The notes under the pieces are model-generated. The model worked only from the letters and a program-made list of their open reading frames with translations, was not told the origin of the DNA and did no database searches. From positions 124,001 to 188,000 of the forward strand of contig DASVTU010000033.1 in NCBI GenBank assembly GCA_036387415.1: a DNA stretch of 64,000 bases, written 5' to 3'. This stretch comes from DASVTU01 sp036387415 (GTDB taxonomy: Bacteria; Acidobacteriota; Blastocatellia; Pyrinomonadales; Pyrinomonadaceae). This document shows positions 18,531 to 27,316 of the stretch, piece by piece. Positions within the stretch are counted from its first letter, which is position 1, and every line of letters starts with the position of its first letter. A program made the translations under genes and the position numbers.

Positions 18531-19745
18531 ATGAGAGCGCCGCGCCGCAGACTGTTTCGAGTCGCGCTTGTCTCCTGCCTCGCCATCGCATGTCTGTTGA
18601 TGGCTTCTTCATCTCAACTCGCGCAACAACAACCGCCCATCGCGCCCAAACCGTCCGTCACCGTTAAGACCGAGCGAGAGACGACCACGCCCGCTAACTC
18701 GACACCATCAACCAAGACCACGCCCGCACCATCGAAGACGACAGACGAATCATCCGAAGACGACGACGTCCAATCGTCCGCAGACGAACCGCAAGCCAAA
18801 CCCGCATCTACGCAGACGACTACCACCACCAAAGATGCCAAGTCTGTTCCCGCGCCGACGCCCGCCGTCGCCATGCCCGGCATCCCGGTCGATTCGGAAA
18901 ATCCGTTGATGGTCAACACAGACCTCGTCACACTGACCATCACCGTCACCGATGCCTATGGCCGCTTCGTCACCGGACTCAACAAAAACGCCTTCACCGT
19001 CATCGACGATAAAGTCGAGCAGGACATCGCCTTTTTCAGCAACGACGACGCGCCCGTTAGTCTCGGCGTTATCTTCGACGTGTCGGGTTCGATGAGCGGC
19101 GAGAAGGTTTCGCGCGCACGCGAAGCCCTCGTCCGTTTCGTCGAGACGAGCCACGCCAGCGACGAATATTTTCTCATCGGCTTCAATTCGCGCGCTCAAC
19201 TGCTGCTCGACCGCACGCGCAACAGCGACGCGCTGCTCGACAAGTTGACCTTCGTCTCGACCAAAGGACAGACCGCGCTCTACGATGCCTGTTATCTCGG
19301 CGTCGAAAAAGTGACGCGCGGCACACATCAGAAACGCGCCGTCTTGCTGATTAGCGACGGGCAGGACAATAGCTCTCGTTATACTTTCAGCGAACTCCGA
19401 CGACTCCTTAAAGAGTCCGACGTAATAATTTATTCCATCGGCATCGTCAGCAGCCACGACGACACGACCGCCTACGGCATCGGCGGGCGCGCGTTGCTCG
19501 AAGAGTTGGCGGCAGTCTCCGGCGGCAAAGCCTTCTTTCCGGCATCGACCACCGAGATGAACGACACTTTCGAGAAGATTGCCCTTGAATTGCGTAATCA
19601 GTATTCGATTGGCTACCGCCCCTCGAACTTTGCCAACGACGGCAAATGGCACAAAATCAAGGTCAAGATTAAACCGCCGCGCGGGTTGCCGCGTCTCTTC
19701 TGGCGTGCCAAAGAGGGTTACTACGCCGTCGCCAATCCACGGTGA
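18531..19745 (+). CDS. Secreted acidobacterial VWFA-related protein 1
   Basis: 404 residues: a signal peptide (about 8-35), a T/P/K/D-rich linker (about 36-125), a short domain with LVTLTITVTDAYGRFVTGL and then a von Willebrand A domain with an intact MIDAS motif (FDVSGSMSG, DxSxS). The sequence matches the pattern of acidobacterial VWFA-related proteins. The ATG at 18531 follows AGGAGGG, an excellent ribosome site. The partner is unknown; extracellular metal-dependent adhesion is the family expectation. Paralogues lie at 20140 and 41597. Confidence 0.93.
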   Translation: MRAPRRRLFRVALVSCLAIACLLMASSSQLAQQQPPIAPKPSVTVKTERETTTPANSTPSTKTTPAPSKTTDESSEDDDVQSSADEPQAKPASTQTTTTTKDAKSVPAPTPAVAMPGIPVDSENPLMVNTDLVTLTITVTDAYGRFVTGLNKNAFTVIDDKVEQDIAFFSNDDAPVSLGVIFDVSGSMSGEKVSRAREALVRFVETSHASDEYFLIGFNSRAQLLLDRTRNSDALLDKLTFVSTKGQTALYDACYLGVEKVTRGTHQKRAVLLISDGQDNSSRYTFSELRRLLKESDVIIYSIGIVSSHDDTTAYGIGGRALLEELAAVSGGKAFFPASTTEMNDTFEKIALELRNQYSIGYRPSNFANDGKWHKIKVKIKPPRGLPRLFWRAKEGYYAVANPR

Positions 19746-19754
19746 AAACAGAGT

Positions 19755-19824
19755 TTAGAGGTCAGAGGCCAGAGGTTAGTAAAAGCATTTTATCTCTCAC
19801 TGACCTCTGGCCTCTGACCTCTTG
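19755..19824. repeat. Word-repeat inverted repeat / terminator (unit GAGGTCA)
   Basis: The left arm AGAGGTCAGAGGCCAGAGG pairs with the right arm TGACCTCTGGCCTCTGACCT, giving a long, nearly perfect hairpin directly after the VWFA gene. Confidence 0.8.
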
Positions 19825-19947
19825 CCGCTGCTCCGTGGCAACGCGCAACGCTTTTTCGGGCATCTTTTATATGGCGCGAGAAACGGCTCGCGTCCAGAGA
19901 GGTATTGAGAGAGCTTAATTTTTGTGCCCCAGCCGCGCGGAGCTTCC

Positions 19948-20030
19948 GAGAGGATGGCTCAAAAAGCAAGCGCCCCGCTACTCCCATCCTCCGCACATCA
20001 GGCGGTCAGGGTTGCAGCGGGGCGTTTGTT
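19948..20030 (+). ncRNA. Possible pseudoknotted leader RNA
   Basis: Two interleaved complementary segments can pair. GAGGATGG (19950-19957) pairs with CCATCCTC (19984-19991). AGCAAGCGCCCCGCT (19965-19979) pairs with AGCGGGGCGTTTGTT (20016-20030) over 15 positions with G-U pairs. The order A-B-A'-B' makes an H-type pseudoknot. It lies about 110-190 bases upstream of the second VWFA gene. I do not recognise a known riboswitch class. A competing local hairpin (CCGC with GCGG) is possible. Confidence 0.4.
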
Positions 20031-20139
20031 GATGAGAGGCGCGAGGCCGGACGCTTGATGGCGGACAGAGACGACAGAAATTTCCGCGTTCCTCCGGCAT
20101 CCAATCGCTAATATCTGTTTTTAGAGGACACCAGAAACC

Positions 20140-21441
20140 ATGCAACAACACGCGGTTCGACGGAGCGCCAGTCGCATCCCCGTCCTTTTGGCGTTGGTCT
20201 TGGTCGCCACGACGCTTGTCGCCACAATTCTTCCGTCCACACACGCGGCGCGAGGGCAGCGACCGCGCCGCGTCGCCGATGCTCCGCAGACGACGCCGAA
20301 AACTACGCCGACTCCGAGGCCGACCGCGACGCCCAACACCGTCGCCGCCCCTGCGACCAATTCTCCGTCTCCGCGCGCCACTCCGGCAGTTACGCTTCAG
20401 ACGAGGCCGGAGACGAGCGACCCCACACCGTCGCCGACGCCCGACGACGGGCAGGAGGTTGACGAGGATGATGTCGTCAAGGTTGAGGCCAATCTCATCA
20501 ATCTACAGGTGCGCGTGATTGACCGAAACAATCGCCCCATCAACGATATTCGCAAGGATGAGTTTCGCGTCTTCGAGAATGGCGTGCAGCAGACCATCGA
20601 GTTCTTCACCAGAGAAGAGGTGCCGATTAGCTACGGTTTGGTTGTTGATAACTCCGGCTCTTTGCGCTCGCAACTGGCGAAGGTTATCGAAGCCGGAAGA
20701 ACCATCGTCAACAGCAACAAGCCGGGCGACGAGGCAATGGTCGTGCGCTTCATTGACAGCGAAAAGATTGAGGAATTACAGTCATTCACCGCCAAACAGG
20801 AAGACTTGCTCGACGCGCTCGAAACCTTTCACGTCGATGGCGGGCAGACGGCGGTTGTCGATGCCGTCTACGTCTCCGCCGAGCGCATCGCGCAGCACAA
20901 AAAGGGCGACCCGCTCAACGACCGTCGCCGACGCGCGCTGATTCTCGTCACCGACGGCGAAGACCGTGGCAGCCAGTACAAGCAGGAACAACTCTTCAAC
21001 GCGTTGCGCGAAATGGACGTGCAGATTTTCGTCATCGGTTTCGTCAACGAACTCGACAAGGAAGGCGGCTTCATCCGCAAAAGCCCACGCGACAAGGCCG
21101 TCGATTTGATTAACCGTCTCGCCAAAGAGACGGGCGGGCGTGCCTTCTTCCCGACCTCGAACGCAGAACTGCCGCAAATCGCCGAGGAGATTACGCGCGA
21201 CCTCCGCACGCAGTTCGTCATCAGTTACAAGCCGACGGAAAAAGCCCGCGCGGGCGAATATCGCAACGTGCGTGTCACCGTGGCCGACGTTCCCGGCAGA
21301 GACAAACGCATCGCCATCACGCGCGCCGGCTACACAGCCCCACGCATCTCCGGCAACGACGCGCCCGCCGCCACACCCAACAATGGCAACCGTCCGCCCG
21401 CCTCGTCGAACACACGCACCAACGCCGCCAGAAAGCCCTGA
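20140..21441 (+). CDS. Secreted acidobacterial VWFA-related protein 2
   Basis: 433 residues: a signal peptide (about 10-35), a P/T/A-rich linker to about residue 105, a strand-rich stretch (LQVRVIDRNNRPINDIRKDEF) and a VWA domain with MIDAS DNSGSL. A P/N/R-rich tail ends the protein. It is a paralogue of the genes at 18531 and 41597. The ATG follows AGAGGACACC. The 400-base leader upstream contains the possible pseudoknot and the end of the preceding unit. A strong terminator follows at 21472-21507. Confidence 0.93.
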   Translation: MQQHAVRRSASRIPVLLALVLVATTLVATILPSTHAARGQRPRRVADAPQTTPKTTPTPRPTATPNTVAAPATNSPSPRATPAVTLQTRPETSDPTPSPTPDDGQEVDEDDVVKVEANLINLQVRVIDRNNRPINDIRKDEFRVFENGVQQTIEFFTREEVPISYGLVVDNSGSLRSQLAKVIEAGRTIVNSNKPGDEAMVVRFIDSEKIEELQSFTAKQEDLLDALETFHVDGGQTAVVDAVYVSAERIAQHKKGDPLNDRRRRALILVTDGEDRGSQYKQEQLFNALREMDVQIFVIGFVNELDKEGGFIRKSPRDKAVDLINRLAKETGGRAFFPTSNAELPQIAEEITRDLRTQFVISYKPTEKARAGEYRNVRVTVADVPGRDKRIAITRAGYTAPRISGNDAPAATPNNGNRPPASSNTRTNAARKP

Positions 21442-21471
21442 ACGAACTTTGAGCGAACAAGGTAAAACGTC

Positions 21472-21507
21472 AAAAAGGGGAAACGGAATCAACCGTTTCC
21501 CCTTTTT
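21472..21507 (+). terminator. Intrinsic terminator between convergent genes
   Basis: A perfect 15-base stem, AAAAAGGGGAAACGG pairing with CCGTTTCCCCTTTTT around an AATCAA loop, with T-runs on both strands. A looser copy of the same AAAGGG-type words follows to about 21540. Confidence 0.9.
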
Positions 21508-21564
21508 AACCATTTTCGCCTTTCACCTTTTACCCTTCATCCCTAATCTATCCGCGCTCATCCC

Positions 21565-21879
21565 TTATTTTGGCGGTTCGATGGAGATGAGGTAGGCGAT
21601 GAAGGCGATGAAGGCGAGCGCCAAGCCGAGAATAAAGATAATCACGGGGTCGAGTCCGAAAGTTTTGGCGTTCTCCTTCTCATCTTCATCGAAGCCTCTT
21701 GGCAGGTTCAGTTCGCCTGTGCCGCCGACGACGATTGCGCCGCCGTTCTTTGAGCCTTGTTTTTGCGTCGCGGCCTGTTCTTCGGGCGGCGCGAGCATGT
21801 CCGCCGCTTCTTGCGGCGTGTAGTCGCGGTGCGAATGCCTCTTTCTAAAATGGCGTTTCGTTTTTTTCCCTAGAGCCAT
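21565..21879 (-). CDS. Small tail-anchored membrane protein
   Basis: 104 residues. A basic N-terminus (MALGKKTKRHFRKRHSHRDY) precedes an acidic linker and one C-terminal transmembrane helix (about 76-98, FILGLALAFIAFIAYLI). It is translationally coupled to corA: its ATG lies within the last codons of corA (10-base overlap) and the corA end supplies GAGGAAAG as ribosome site. The function is unknown. Coupling to a magnesium channel suggests an accessory role, which is inference. Confidence 0.7.
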   Translation of the reverse strand: MALGKKTKRHFRKRHSHRDYTPQEAADMLAPPEEQAATQKQGSKNGGAIVVGGTGELNLPRGFDEDEKENAKTFGLDPVIIFILGLALAFIAFIAYLISIEPPK

Positions 21880-22841
21880 TTCACTTTCCTCAGATAAACG
21901 TAAAGACCGATGCCCGTGACGACCATCGAGAGCAGCGCGAAGATGTAGCCGTACTTCCATTTGAGTTCGGGCATGTGCTCGAAGTTCATGCCGTAGATTC
22001 CGGCAATCAGCGTGACGGACATCAGAATCGTGGCAATCGAAGTCAGACGCTTCATCACCATGTTCATGCGATTGCCGGAGACGGAGAGATAGGCGTCCAT
22101 CGTCGAGCCGAGCATGTCGCGCAGGGAGTCGATGGTGTCGGCGACGCGGATGATGTGGTCAAAGACATCCTGAAAGTAGACGTGAGTTTCACGCGCGAAG
22201 ATGGGTTGCTCGCGCCTAAGCATCGTGTTGAAGACATCGCGGAGCGGCGCAATCGAACGCCGCAGGTAGAGCAGTTGCTTTTTGACGCGAAAGATTTCGC
22301 TAATGGCTTCGGGTTGAAAATCGCCGAAGATTTTGTCTTCGAGGTCGTCGATGTTTTCGCTGAGGAGGTCGAGGAGCGGCATGTAGTCGTCCACGATGGC
22401 GTCAATCAAGAGATACGCGAGCAGACCCGAACCGTGTTCGGCGCGGTCAGTCCATTCGCGCCAGAGACGCCCGGCGGTTTCAATCGCGCGAATCGGTCGG
22501 CTGTGGACGGTGACGAGAAAATTTTTGCCGAGAAAGATGTTGAGTTCGCGGAGTTCGAGACGGTCATGCGCGCCCGCGAGTTCGGCTTCGTAGAGCACGA
22601 TGAAATAGTAACCGTGATATTCCTCGACCTTCGGGCGTTGATGTTCGTTGCGGCAATCTTCAATCGAGAGCGGATGAAAATTGAATTCTTTGGCTAATTC
22701 GAGAAAGTCCTCGCTCGTCGGGTCGCTCACATCCGCCCACACGATGTTCTGACCGACCAGACACAAATCGCTGATGTCGTCGGCGTGTACGTCCTTCGTA
22801 AACACCTTCGACGCGCTATCCAGATAGACGGTAGTAATCAT
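21870..22841 (-). CDS. corA: CorA-type magnesium/cobalt transporter
   Basis: 323 residues. The long cytoplasmic domain is followed by two C-terminal transmembrane helices. The signature YGMNF and the MPEL loop of the selectivity region are intact, and the C-terminus is the usual lysine-rich KVKWL. CorA forms pentameric inner-membrane channels for Mg2+ uptake. The ATG at 22841 was chosen because it follows GGGAGGCAGCGAGG and starts the conserved domain; the longer frame would add about 58 non-homologous residues. Confidence 0.95.
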   Translation of the reverse strand: MITTVYLDSASKVFTKDVHADDISDLCLVGQNIVWADVSDPTSEDFLELAKEFNFHPLSIEDCRNEHQRPKVEEYHGYYFIVLYEAELAGAHDRLELRELNIFLGKNFLVTVHSRPIRAIETAGRLWREWTDRAEHGSGLLAYLLIDAIVDDYMPLLDLLSENIDDLEDKIFGDFQPEAISEIFRVKKQLLYLRRSIAPLRDVFNTMLRREQPIFARETHVYFQDVFDHIIRVADTIDSLRDMLGSTMDAYLSVSGNRMNMVMKRLTSIATILMSVTLIAGIYGMNFEHMPELKWKYGYIFALLSMVVTGIGLYVYLRKVKWL

Positions 22842-23104
22842 TCCTCGCTGCCTCCCGAAGCGTTGAACGCTCCCGCGCAGTATACTTGCTTCGGCAACAT
22901 TTACGACACACAAATAAACACGCCGTGTCTCACATCCGCGCTTACAACGCCGCGACTGATGGCGTTGACTGATGCCTCGGCGCGGTTTCGCCAACGCTTC
23001 AACAAACTCTCGCAACCATCCCGCAACAGTCTTCGCTTGCCGACAGCATCCTTACATAACTATTACACTCGCCGGAGCGATTAGTTGTTACCATGAAGCA
23101 TCAT

Positions 23105-23119
23105 TGTATATGTCATACA
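23105..23119. promoter_or_regulatory. Possible operator upstream of the desaturase gene
   Basis: TGTAT-N5-ATACA is a perfect inverted repeat in the AT-rich stretch 45-60 bases before the desaturase start, within the 321-base divergent region between corA and the desaturase. No confident -35/-10 pair could be assigned in this region. Confidence 0.3.
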
Positions 23120-23162
23120 GTGTAATCATTCTGTTATCGGGTTCATCAAGGAGACGCAATTC

Positions 23163-24080
23163 ATGCCAGACCAGTCAGTCATCAATTTGCCGAAGACGGG
23201 CATCAACTGGACGACCAGCATCACCATGATTATTTTTCATGTCTGTGCCGTAGCCGCTCTCTTCATGTTCACATGGGAGGCGTTGTTCGCTTCGCTCTTG
23301 CTCACATACATGGCTGGCAGTCTCGGCATCGGTATGGGTTTTCATCGTCTGCTGACGCATCGCGGCTACAAGACGCCCAAGATCGTCGAATATTTTCTCA
23401 CCGTCTGCGGCACGCTGACGATGGAAGGCGGACAGATTGATTGGGTCACGACGCACCGCATACACCACGCGCACACAGATGCGCCCGGCGACCCGCACAC
23501 GCCGCGCGAGGGACTCTGGTGGGCGCACATGGGTTGGATTCTCACTGGCACGGCGCAGCAATACCCGGAAGAGGTGATGCGTCGTTACTCGCCCGACCTC
23601 ATGCGCGACCCCTTCCACGTCTGGCTCAATCGCTTCTTCTACGTGCCGCTTGTCGTCGTCGGCATTATACTGTTCGCTATCGGCGGCTGGCCGATGTTGT
23701 TCTGGGGCGTCTTCCTGCGCGTCACACTCGGCCTGCACGGGACGTGGTTCGTCAATTCCGTGACGCACCGTTGGGGCACGCGCCGCTTCGAGACCACCGA
23801 CGATTCGACCAACAACTGGCTCGTCGCGCTCATCACCTACGGCGAAGGCTGGCACAACAATCATCACGCCTTCCCGACCGCCGCGCGCCACGGCCTGCGC
23901 TGGTACGAAATCGACCTCAACTGGTACGGCATCCGCGTGTTGCAATTCCTCGGACTGGCGAAAAACATCAAACTCGTCAACGTCCACGGACAACTCCGCA
24001 GCATCAAGAATGACCACACTGCCTCCGCGCACGCACTCGAAGACGGCGACCCCGCCAACGCACTCTCGAAAGCAGCATAA
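23163..24080 (+). CDS. Acyl-CoA/fatty acid desaturase (delta-9 type)
   Basis: 305 residues with the three histidine boxes of membrane di-iron desaturases: HRLLTH (61-66), HRIHH (98-102) and WHNNHH (near 240). Transmembrane helices lie at about 18-55 and 155-185. It introduces a double bond into acyl chains for membrane fluidity, in the inner membrane. The ATG follows AAGGAGACGC. It appears monocistronic, ended by the hairpin at 24118-24170. Confidence 0.95.
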   Translation: MPDQSVINLPKTGINWTTSITMIIFHVCAVAALFMFTWEALFASLLLTYMAGSLGIGMGFHRLLTHRGYKTPKIVEYFLTVCGTLTMEGGQIDWVTTHRIHHAHTDAPGDPHTPREGLWWAHMGWILTGTAQQYPEEVMRRYSPDLMRDPFHVWLNRFFYVPLVVVGIILFAIGGWPMLFWGVFLRVTLGLHGTWFVNSVTHRWGTRRFETTDDSTNNWLVALITYGEGWHNNHHAFPTAARHGLRWYEIDLNWYGIRVLQFLGLAKNIKLVNVHGQLRSIKNDHTASAHALEDGDPANALSKAA

Positions 24081-24081
24081 A

Positions 24082-24203
24082 AGCAGTAGACAGTAGAAGT
24101 AGTCAGCATCAAAACAAGAAAAGCAGAAGGCGAGCAAAACGTTGAGAGTTTTGCTCGCCTTCTGCTTTTCTACTGGCTACCAACTACTGTCTACTGTTTT
24201 TCT
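24082..24203 (+). terminator. Nested hairpin terminator inside a CAGTAGA word repeat
   Basis: The inner stem is a perfect 23-base pairing (24118-24140 with 24148-24170; GCAGAAGGCGAGCAAAAC side) around a GTTGAGA loop. The outer arms carry AGCAGTAGACAGTAGAAG on the left and CTACTGGCTACCAACTACTG on the right, the same words as at 44434, 46410 and 46986. Confidence 0.85.
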
Positions 24204-24214
24204 TTCGCGTCGAG

Positions 24215-24241
24215 GCGAATTCGGAGGAATTCGCTTACAAT
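24215..24241 (+). promoter_or_regulatory. 20-base palindrome next to a TACAAT -10-like box
   Basis: GCGAATTC-GGAG-GAATTCGC (24215-24234) is a perfect palindrome with 8-base arms. TACAAT follows at 24236-24241, only 8 bases before the kinase start. If this is the -10 box, the mRNA would be leaderless or nearly so. It may be an operator for the kinase/regulator pair. Confidence 0.4.
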
Positions 24242-24248
24242 ATTCGCC

Positions 24249-25187
24249 ATGCGTATCAGGACACGTCGCAGGTCAATCGCTCTGATTATCACGCTCGGCG
24301 TGTGCCTCGTGACGCTCGCCGTGGCGCTCAACGTGACGTGGATTCTGCTGAACTGGCAGAAGGTCGCGCTGCTCATCCTCGGCATTATTTTCTTCGCCGT
24401 CATCATCACCGGACTCGTCCTCAACACGATTTTTCTCGTCCGCGAGATTCGACGCAACGAACAACACGATAGCTTCATCAACGCCGTCACACACGAACTC
24501 AAAACCCCGATAGCCTCCATCCGTCTCTATCTCGAAACGCTCAAGACGCGCGAAGTAGACGAGGCGCAACGACGCGAGTTTTACGACGTGATGCTCTCCG
24601 ACACCGAACGTCTGCTCGGCACGGTCGAACAGGTCTTGCGCGCGGGGCGCACGGGTCTTCGCCGCCGACGCATCGACATGAGCCTGATTGATTTGGGCGA
24701 GTTGGCGCGCGAGTGCGTCGAGATGTCGCGCTCGCGCCATCGACTCGCGGCGGGCGCGATTCGTTATGTCGAAACGTTTCCCGATGGCGACGGCGGTCGC
24801 GCCATCGTGCGCGGCGACATGGACGAACTCCGTGCTGCCATCACGAATCTTTTAGACAACGCGGTGAAATATTCCGACCAAGAGATTGACGTATCGGTCG
24901 AAGTCGGGATGCTGGATGCGAAGAATGCGTCGGTGCGCGTCAGCGACCGTGGCATCGGCATTCCGAGCGAGCAGAGGAAACGCATCTTCAAACGCTTCTA
25001 TCGTGTTCCCGGTCGTGTCATGGCGCGCGTCAAGGGAACGGGCTTGGGTCTGTTTATCGTGCACGCCGTGATACGCAAACACGGCGGGCGCGTCTTTGCC
25101 GAAAGCGAGGGCGTGGGTCGCGGCAGCACTTTCACAATTCAACTTCCATGCGCCCCGGCGGACACACGTACGGCCTCCGGCGACTGA
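24249..25187 (+). CDS. Membrane sensor histidine kinase
   Basis: 312 residues. Two transmembrane segments (about 10-32 and 38-62) have almost no periplasmic loop between them. They are followed by HisKA with H82 (FINAVTHELKTPIAS) and an HATPase domain with N-box NLLDNAVKYS and G-boxes DRGIGIP and GTGLGL. The near absence of an external sensor suggests sensing in the membrane or through a partner. It is paired with the OmpR-type regulator at 25354. Confidence 0.94.
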   Translation: MRIRTRRRSIALIITLGVCLVTLAVALNVTWILLNWQKVALLILGIIFFAVIITGLVLNTIFLVREIRRNEQHDSFINAVTHELKTPIASIRLYLETLKTREVDEAQRREFYDVMLSDTERLLGTVEQVLRAGRTGLRRRRIDMSLIDLGELARECVEMSRSRHRLAAGAIRYVETFPDGDGGRAIVRGDMDELRAAITNLLDNAVKYSDQEIDVSVEVGMLDAKNASVRVSDRGIGIPSEQRKRIFKRFYRVPGRVMARVKGTGLGLFIVHAVIRKHGGRVFAESEGVGRGSTFTIQLPCAPADTRTASGD

Positions 25188-25353
25188 GCGCCACTTTCAC
25201 AACCTGTCACACCGACACAGAGCGAAACGACATAAAAACTCGACTTTCCGTTTTGAATAAAAGATTCGTCCTTCCGATTTGAAATTTCTCTGCGTCTCTG
25301 TGACTCTGTGGCTAGTCTTTGATTTTGAAACGCGGGGCAGTGAAATTTGAAAG

Positions 25354-26184
25354 ATGAGCGAAAGCCAAGAGATGAGCAGGGTATTGATTGTCGAGGATGA
25401 ACGGCATCTGGCCGAGGGGTTGCGCTTCAATCTCGAAGCAGAGGGCTATCGGGTCGATATTGCCAACGACGGCGAGGTGGCGCTTGAGCGTCTGACGGCG
25501 ACACCGCAGCAGTTTGACGCGGTTGTGCTCGACGTGATGCTGCCCGGCATCGACGGCTTCGGCGTCGTCTCTGAACTGCGGCGCGCGGGTCAGTTCATCC
25601 CCGTCTTGATGTTGACGGCGCGCGGTCGTCCTGAAGACGTGTTGCGCGGCTTCGAGGCGGGCGCAGACGATTATCTTCCAAAACCTTTTGAACTCGCGAT
25701 TCTCATCGCGCGACTGCGCGGATTGCTCCGCCGACGCGAGTGGCTCAACCGCGACCGTGCAAACTCGTCTCAAGGCGACGGCGGAGCCAACGACGCGCCC
25801 GATGCCGCCGACATCGCACACGCCGCCGTTCAGAACGGTTCACAGACGAACGCCACCGACGAACCCTTTATCTTTGACGGTAAGACGATTGATTTTGGCG
25901 CGTTGGAATTACGGACGGGCAATCGCACGGTGCGGTTGACGCTGATGGAGGTCGAGCTTCTGCGCTATCTGATAAAGCACGCGGGTCGCGCCGTCTCGCG
26001 CCGCAGCGTGCTCGAAGATGTCTGGGGCTTGCACGAAGATACGGACACGCGCGCTATCGACAATTTCATCGTCCGTCTGAGGAAGTACATCGAGGATGAG
26101 CCGTCGAAGCCCAAGCATCTCCTGACCGTCCGCAGCGTCGGCTATCGTTTCATCCCCGAACCCGATGCCTCCGACGCGGAATGA
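25354..26184 (+). CDS. OmpR/PhoB-family response regulator
   Basis: 276 residues. The receiver domain (about 8-125) has acidic residues E14-D15, D60 as phospho-acceptor and K111 (YLPKPF). An unusually long variable linker (about 130-165) follows, then a winged-helix DNA-binding domain (about 180-270; LMEVELLRYLIKHAGRAVSRR). A downstream ATG (25372) directly before RVLIVEDE is an alternative start. It is the partner of the kinase upstream, 166 bases away. Targets are unknown. Confidence 0.93.
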   Translation: MSESQEMSRVLIVEDERHLAEGLRFNLEAEGYRVDIANDGEVALERLTATPQQFDAVVLDVMLPGIDGFGVVSELRRAGQFIPVLMLTARGRPEDVLRGFEAGADDYLPKPFELAILIARLRGLLRRREWLNRDRANSSQGDGGANDAPDAADIAHAAVQNGSQTNATDEPFIFDGKTIDFGALELRTGNRTVRLTLMEVELLRYLIKHAGRAVSRRSVLEDVWGLHEDTDTRAIDNFIVRLRKYIEDEPSKPKHLLTVRSVGYRFIPEPDASDAE

Positions 26185-26261
26185 GCCGCTGCAAACGGCG
26201 GACGTGGGACGATGAAGAATCTGTGATTCATCGTCGCGCGTTGCCGCTTTTGAAATCGAAA

Positions 26262-26582
26262 TTATTTGCCACGAACTGAACCGCTGATTTTCTTGCGCGT
26301 CGTTTCGCCCGTTTTGAGGACGGGCAAACCCTTATCTATGTCGCCGTGCGGACGCGCGATAACGTGCGTCGCCACCACTTCGCCGACGCGACGACCCGCC
26401 GCCGCGCCCGCATCCACAGCCGCACGCACCGCCGCCACGTCGCCGCGCACAATCGCCGTCACCAATCCTGCATCAATCTTTTCGTAACCGACGAGTTCGA
26501 CGTTGGCGGCCTTGACCATCGCGTCCGCCGCCTCAATCATCGCCACCAACCCCCGGCATTCAACCATTCCAAGAGCTTCCAT
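26262..26582 (-). CDS. BMC-H microcompartment shell protein 2
   Basis: 106 residues, a single BMC domain. It shows the typical MEALGMVECRGLVAMIEAADAMVKAA opening, a VTAIVRGDVAAVRAAVDAG middle and the HVIARPH end before a short tail. Such proteins form hexameric tiles of bacterial microcompartment shells. It closes the leftward microcompartment operon and is a close paralogue of the shell gene at 32628-33035, but without the latter's 40-residue extension. Confidence 0.95.
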   Translation of the reverse strand: MEALGMVECRGLVAMIEAADAMVKAANVELVGYEKIDAGLVTAIVRGDVAAVRAAVDAGAAAGRRVGEVVATHVIARPHGDIDKGLPVLKTGETTRKKISGSVRGK

Positions 26583-26648
26583 AATCGTCTCCCGCTCAAC
26601 TGTTTTTGTCCGCCAAACTTTTTCGTCCGAGATAACTTTCGCACACTC

Positions 26649-27245
26649 TCAGCCCGCAGGCTTTCGTTCCATCACAGGTTGCTCCACACCCGGCAGCGTT
26701 ATCTTGTCCACCGCTTCCGGCAGGACGATTTTCATTGATTCCTTGTTGAGATACGAGCCGTCGAGAAACGTCCAAGTCTTGCCGTCATCGGTCGAGACGG
26801 CGAGCCAGAATGAACGCTGTGTAAACAGAGTATCCGTCGATTCCATCTTCAAAGTCGTCGGGACGACGGCCACCAGCATTGTCCCCGCGCGCACGGTCTT
26901 CTCCGGCTCGCCCACCGTATGCGAGACAATCTTCAACCCCAAATCTCTTATCTCCTTCATCCCCGCTTCCATAGATGCGATCAACTTGGCCTTCCCGCCA
27001 CCCAGTTCGATGATGCGCGGATAAGTCGAATCGAGCACTTTGTTGAAGTCGCCGCTCAGGAAAGCGCGGCTGCTCTTTTCGGCCTCCGCCTTAATCATCA
27101 CCGCTTCGTCGGCTTTCGTCGTCGTCGCCACTTCGGGACTCGGTTTGACGCCCGGCGTCAGCGACGTGCTCTGACCAAAAGCCGACGCGCACAGCAGCAT
27201 CACACCGAACGCAACGCCGGATAATCTTTTCAGCATTCTCTTCAT
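26649..27245 (-). CDS. Secreted protein of unknown function
   Basis: 198 residues. A signal peptide (about 1-24, ending ASAFGQS) is followed by a mixed alpha/beta domain with FLSGDFNKVLDSTYPRIIELGG and, near the end, STDDGKTWTFLDGSYL. The pattern recalls NTF2-like or DUF-type folds with a loss-of-function-free core, but I do not recognise the family. The start was chosen for the ribosome site AGAGAGG 5 bases before. It is an exported protein inside a microcompartment operon, so it may be a passenger. Confidence 0.65.
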   Translation of the reverse strand: MKRMLKRLSGVAFGVMLLCASAFGQSTSLTPGVKPSPEVATTTKADEAVMIKAEAEKSSRAFLSGDFNKVLDSTYPRIIELGGGKAKLIASMEAGMKEIRDLGLKIVSHTVGEPEKTVRAGTMLVAVVPTTLKMESTDTLFTQRSFWLAVSTDDGKTWTFLDGSYLNKESMKIVLPEAVDKITLPGVEQPVMERKPAG

Positions 27246-27316
27246 CAAACCTCTCTTCGGTTTCTTCATGCGACGCAACGAAAACACGCGTGCTCGCGCG
27301 TCGGGCGCGACAAGAA

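Noticed and set aside
20025..20080. Hammerhead-like string GTTGATGAGAGG after the pseudoknot
   Set aside because: The essential GAAA and cleavage-site context are not positioned to form a three-way junction.
23163..24137. A 320-residue minus-strand frame opposite the desaturase
   Set aside because: The plus-strand gene holds all three histidine boxes; the antisense frame has no recognisable features.
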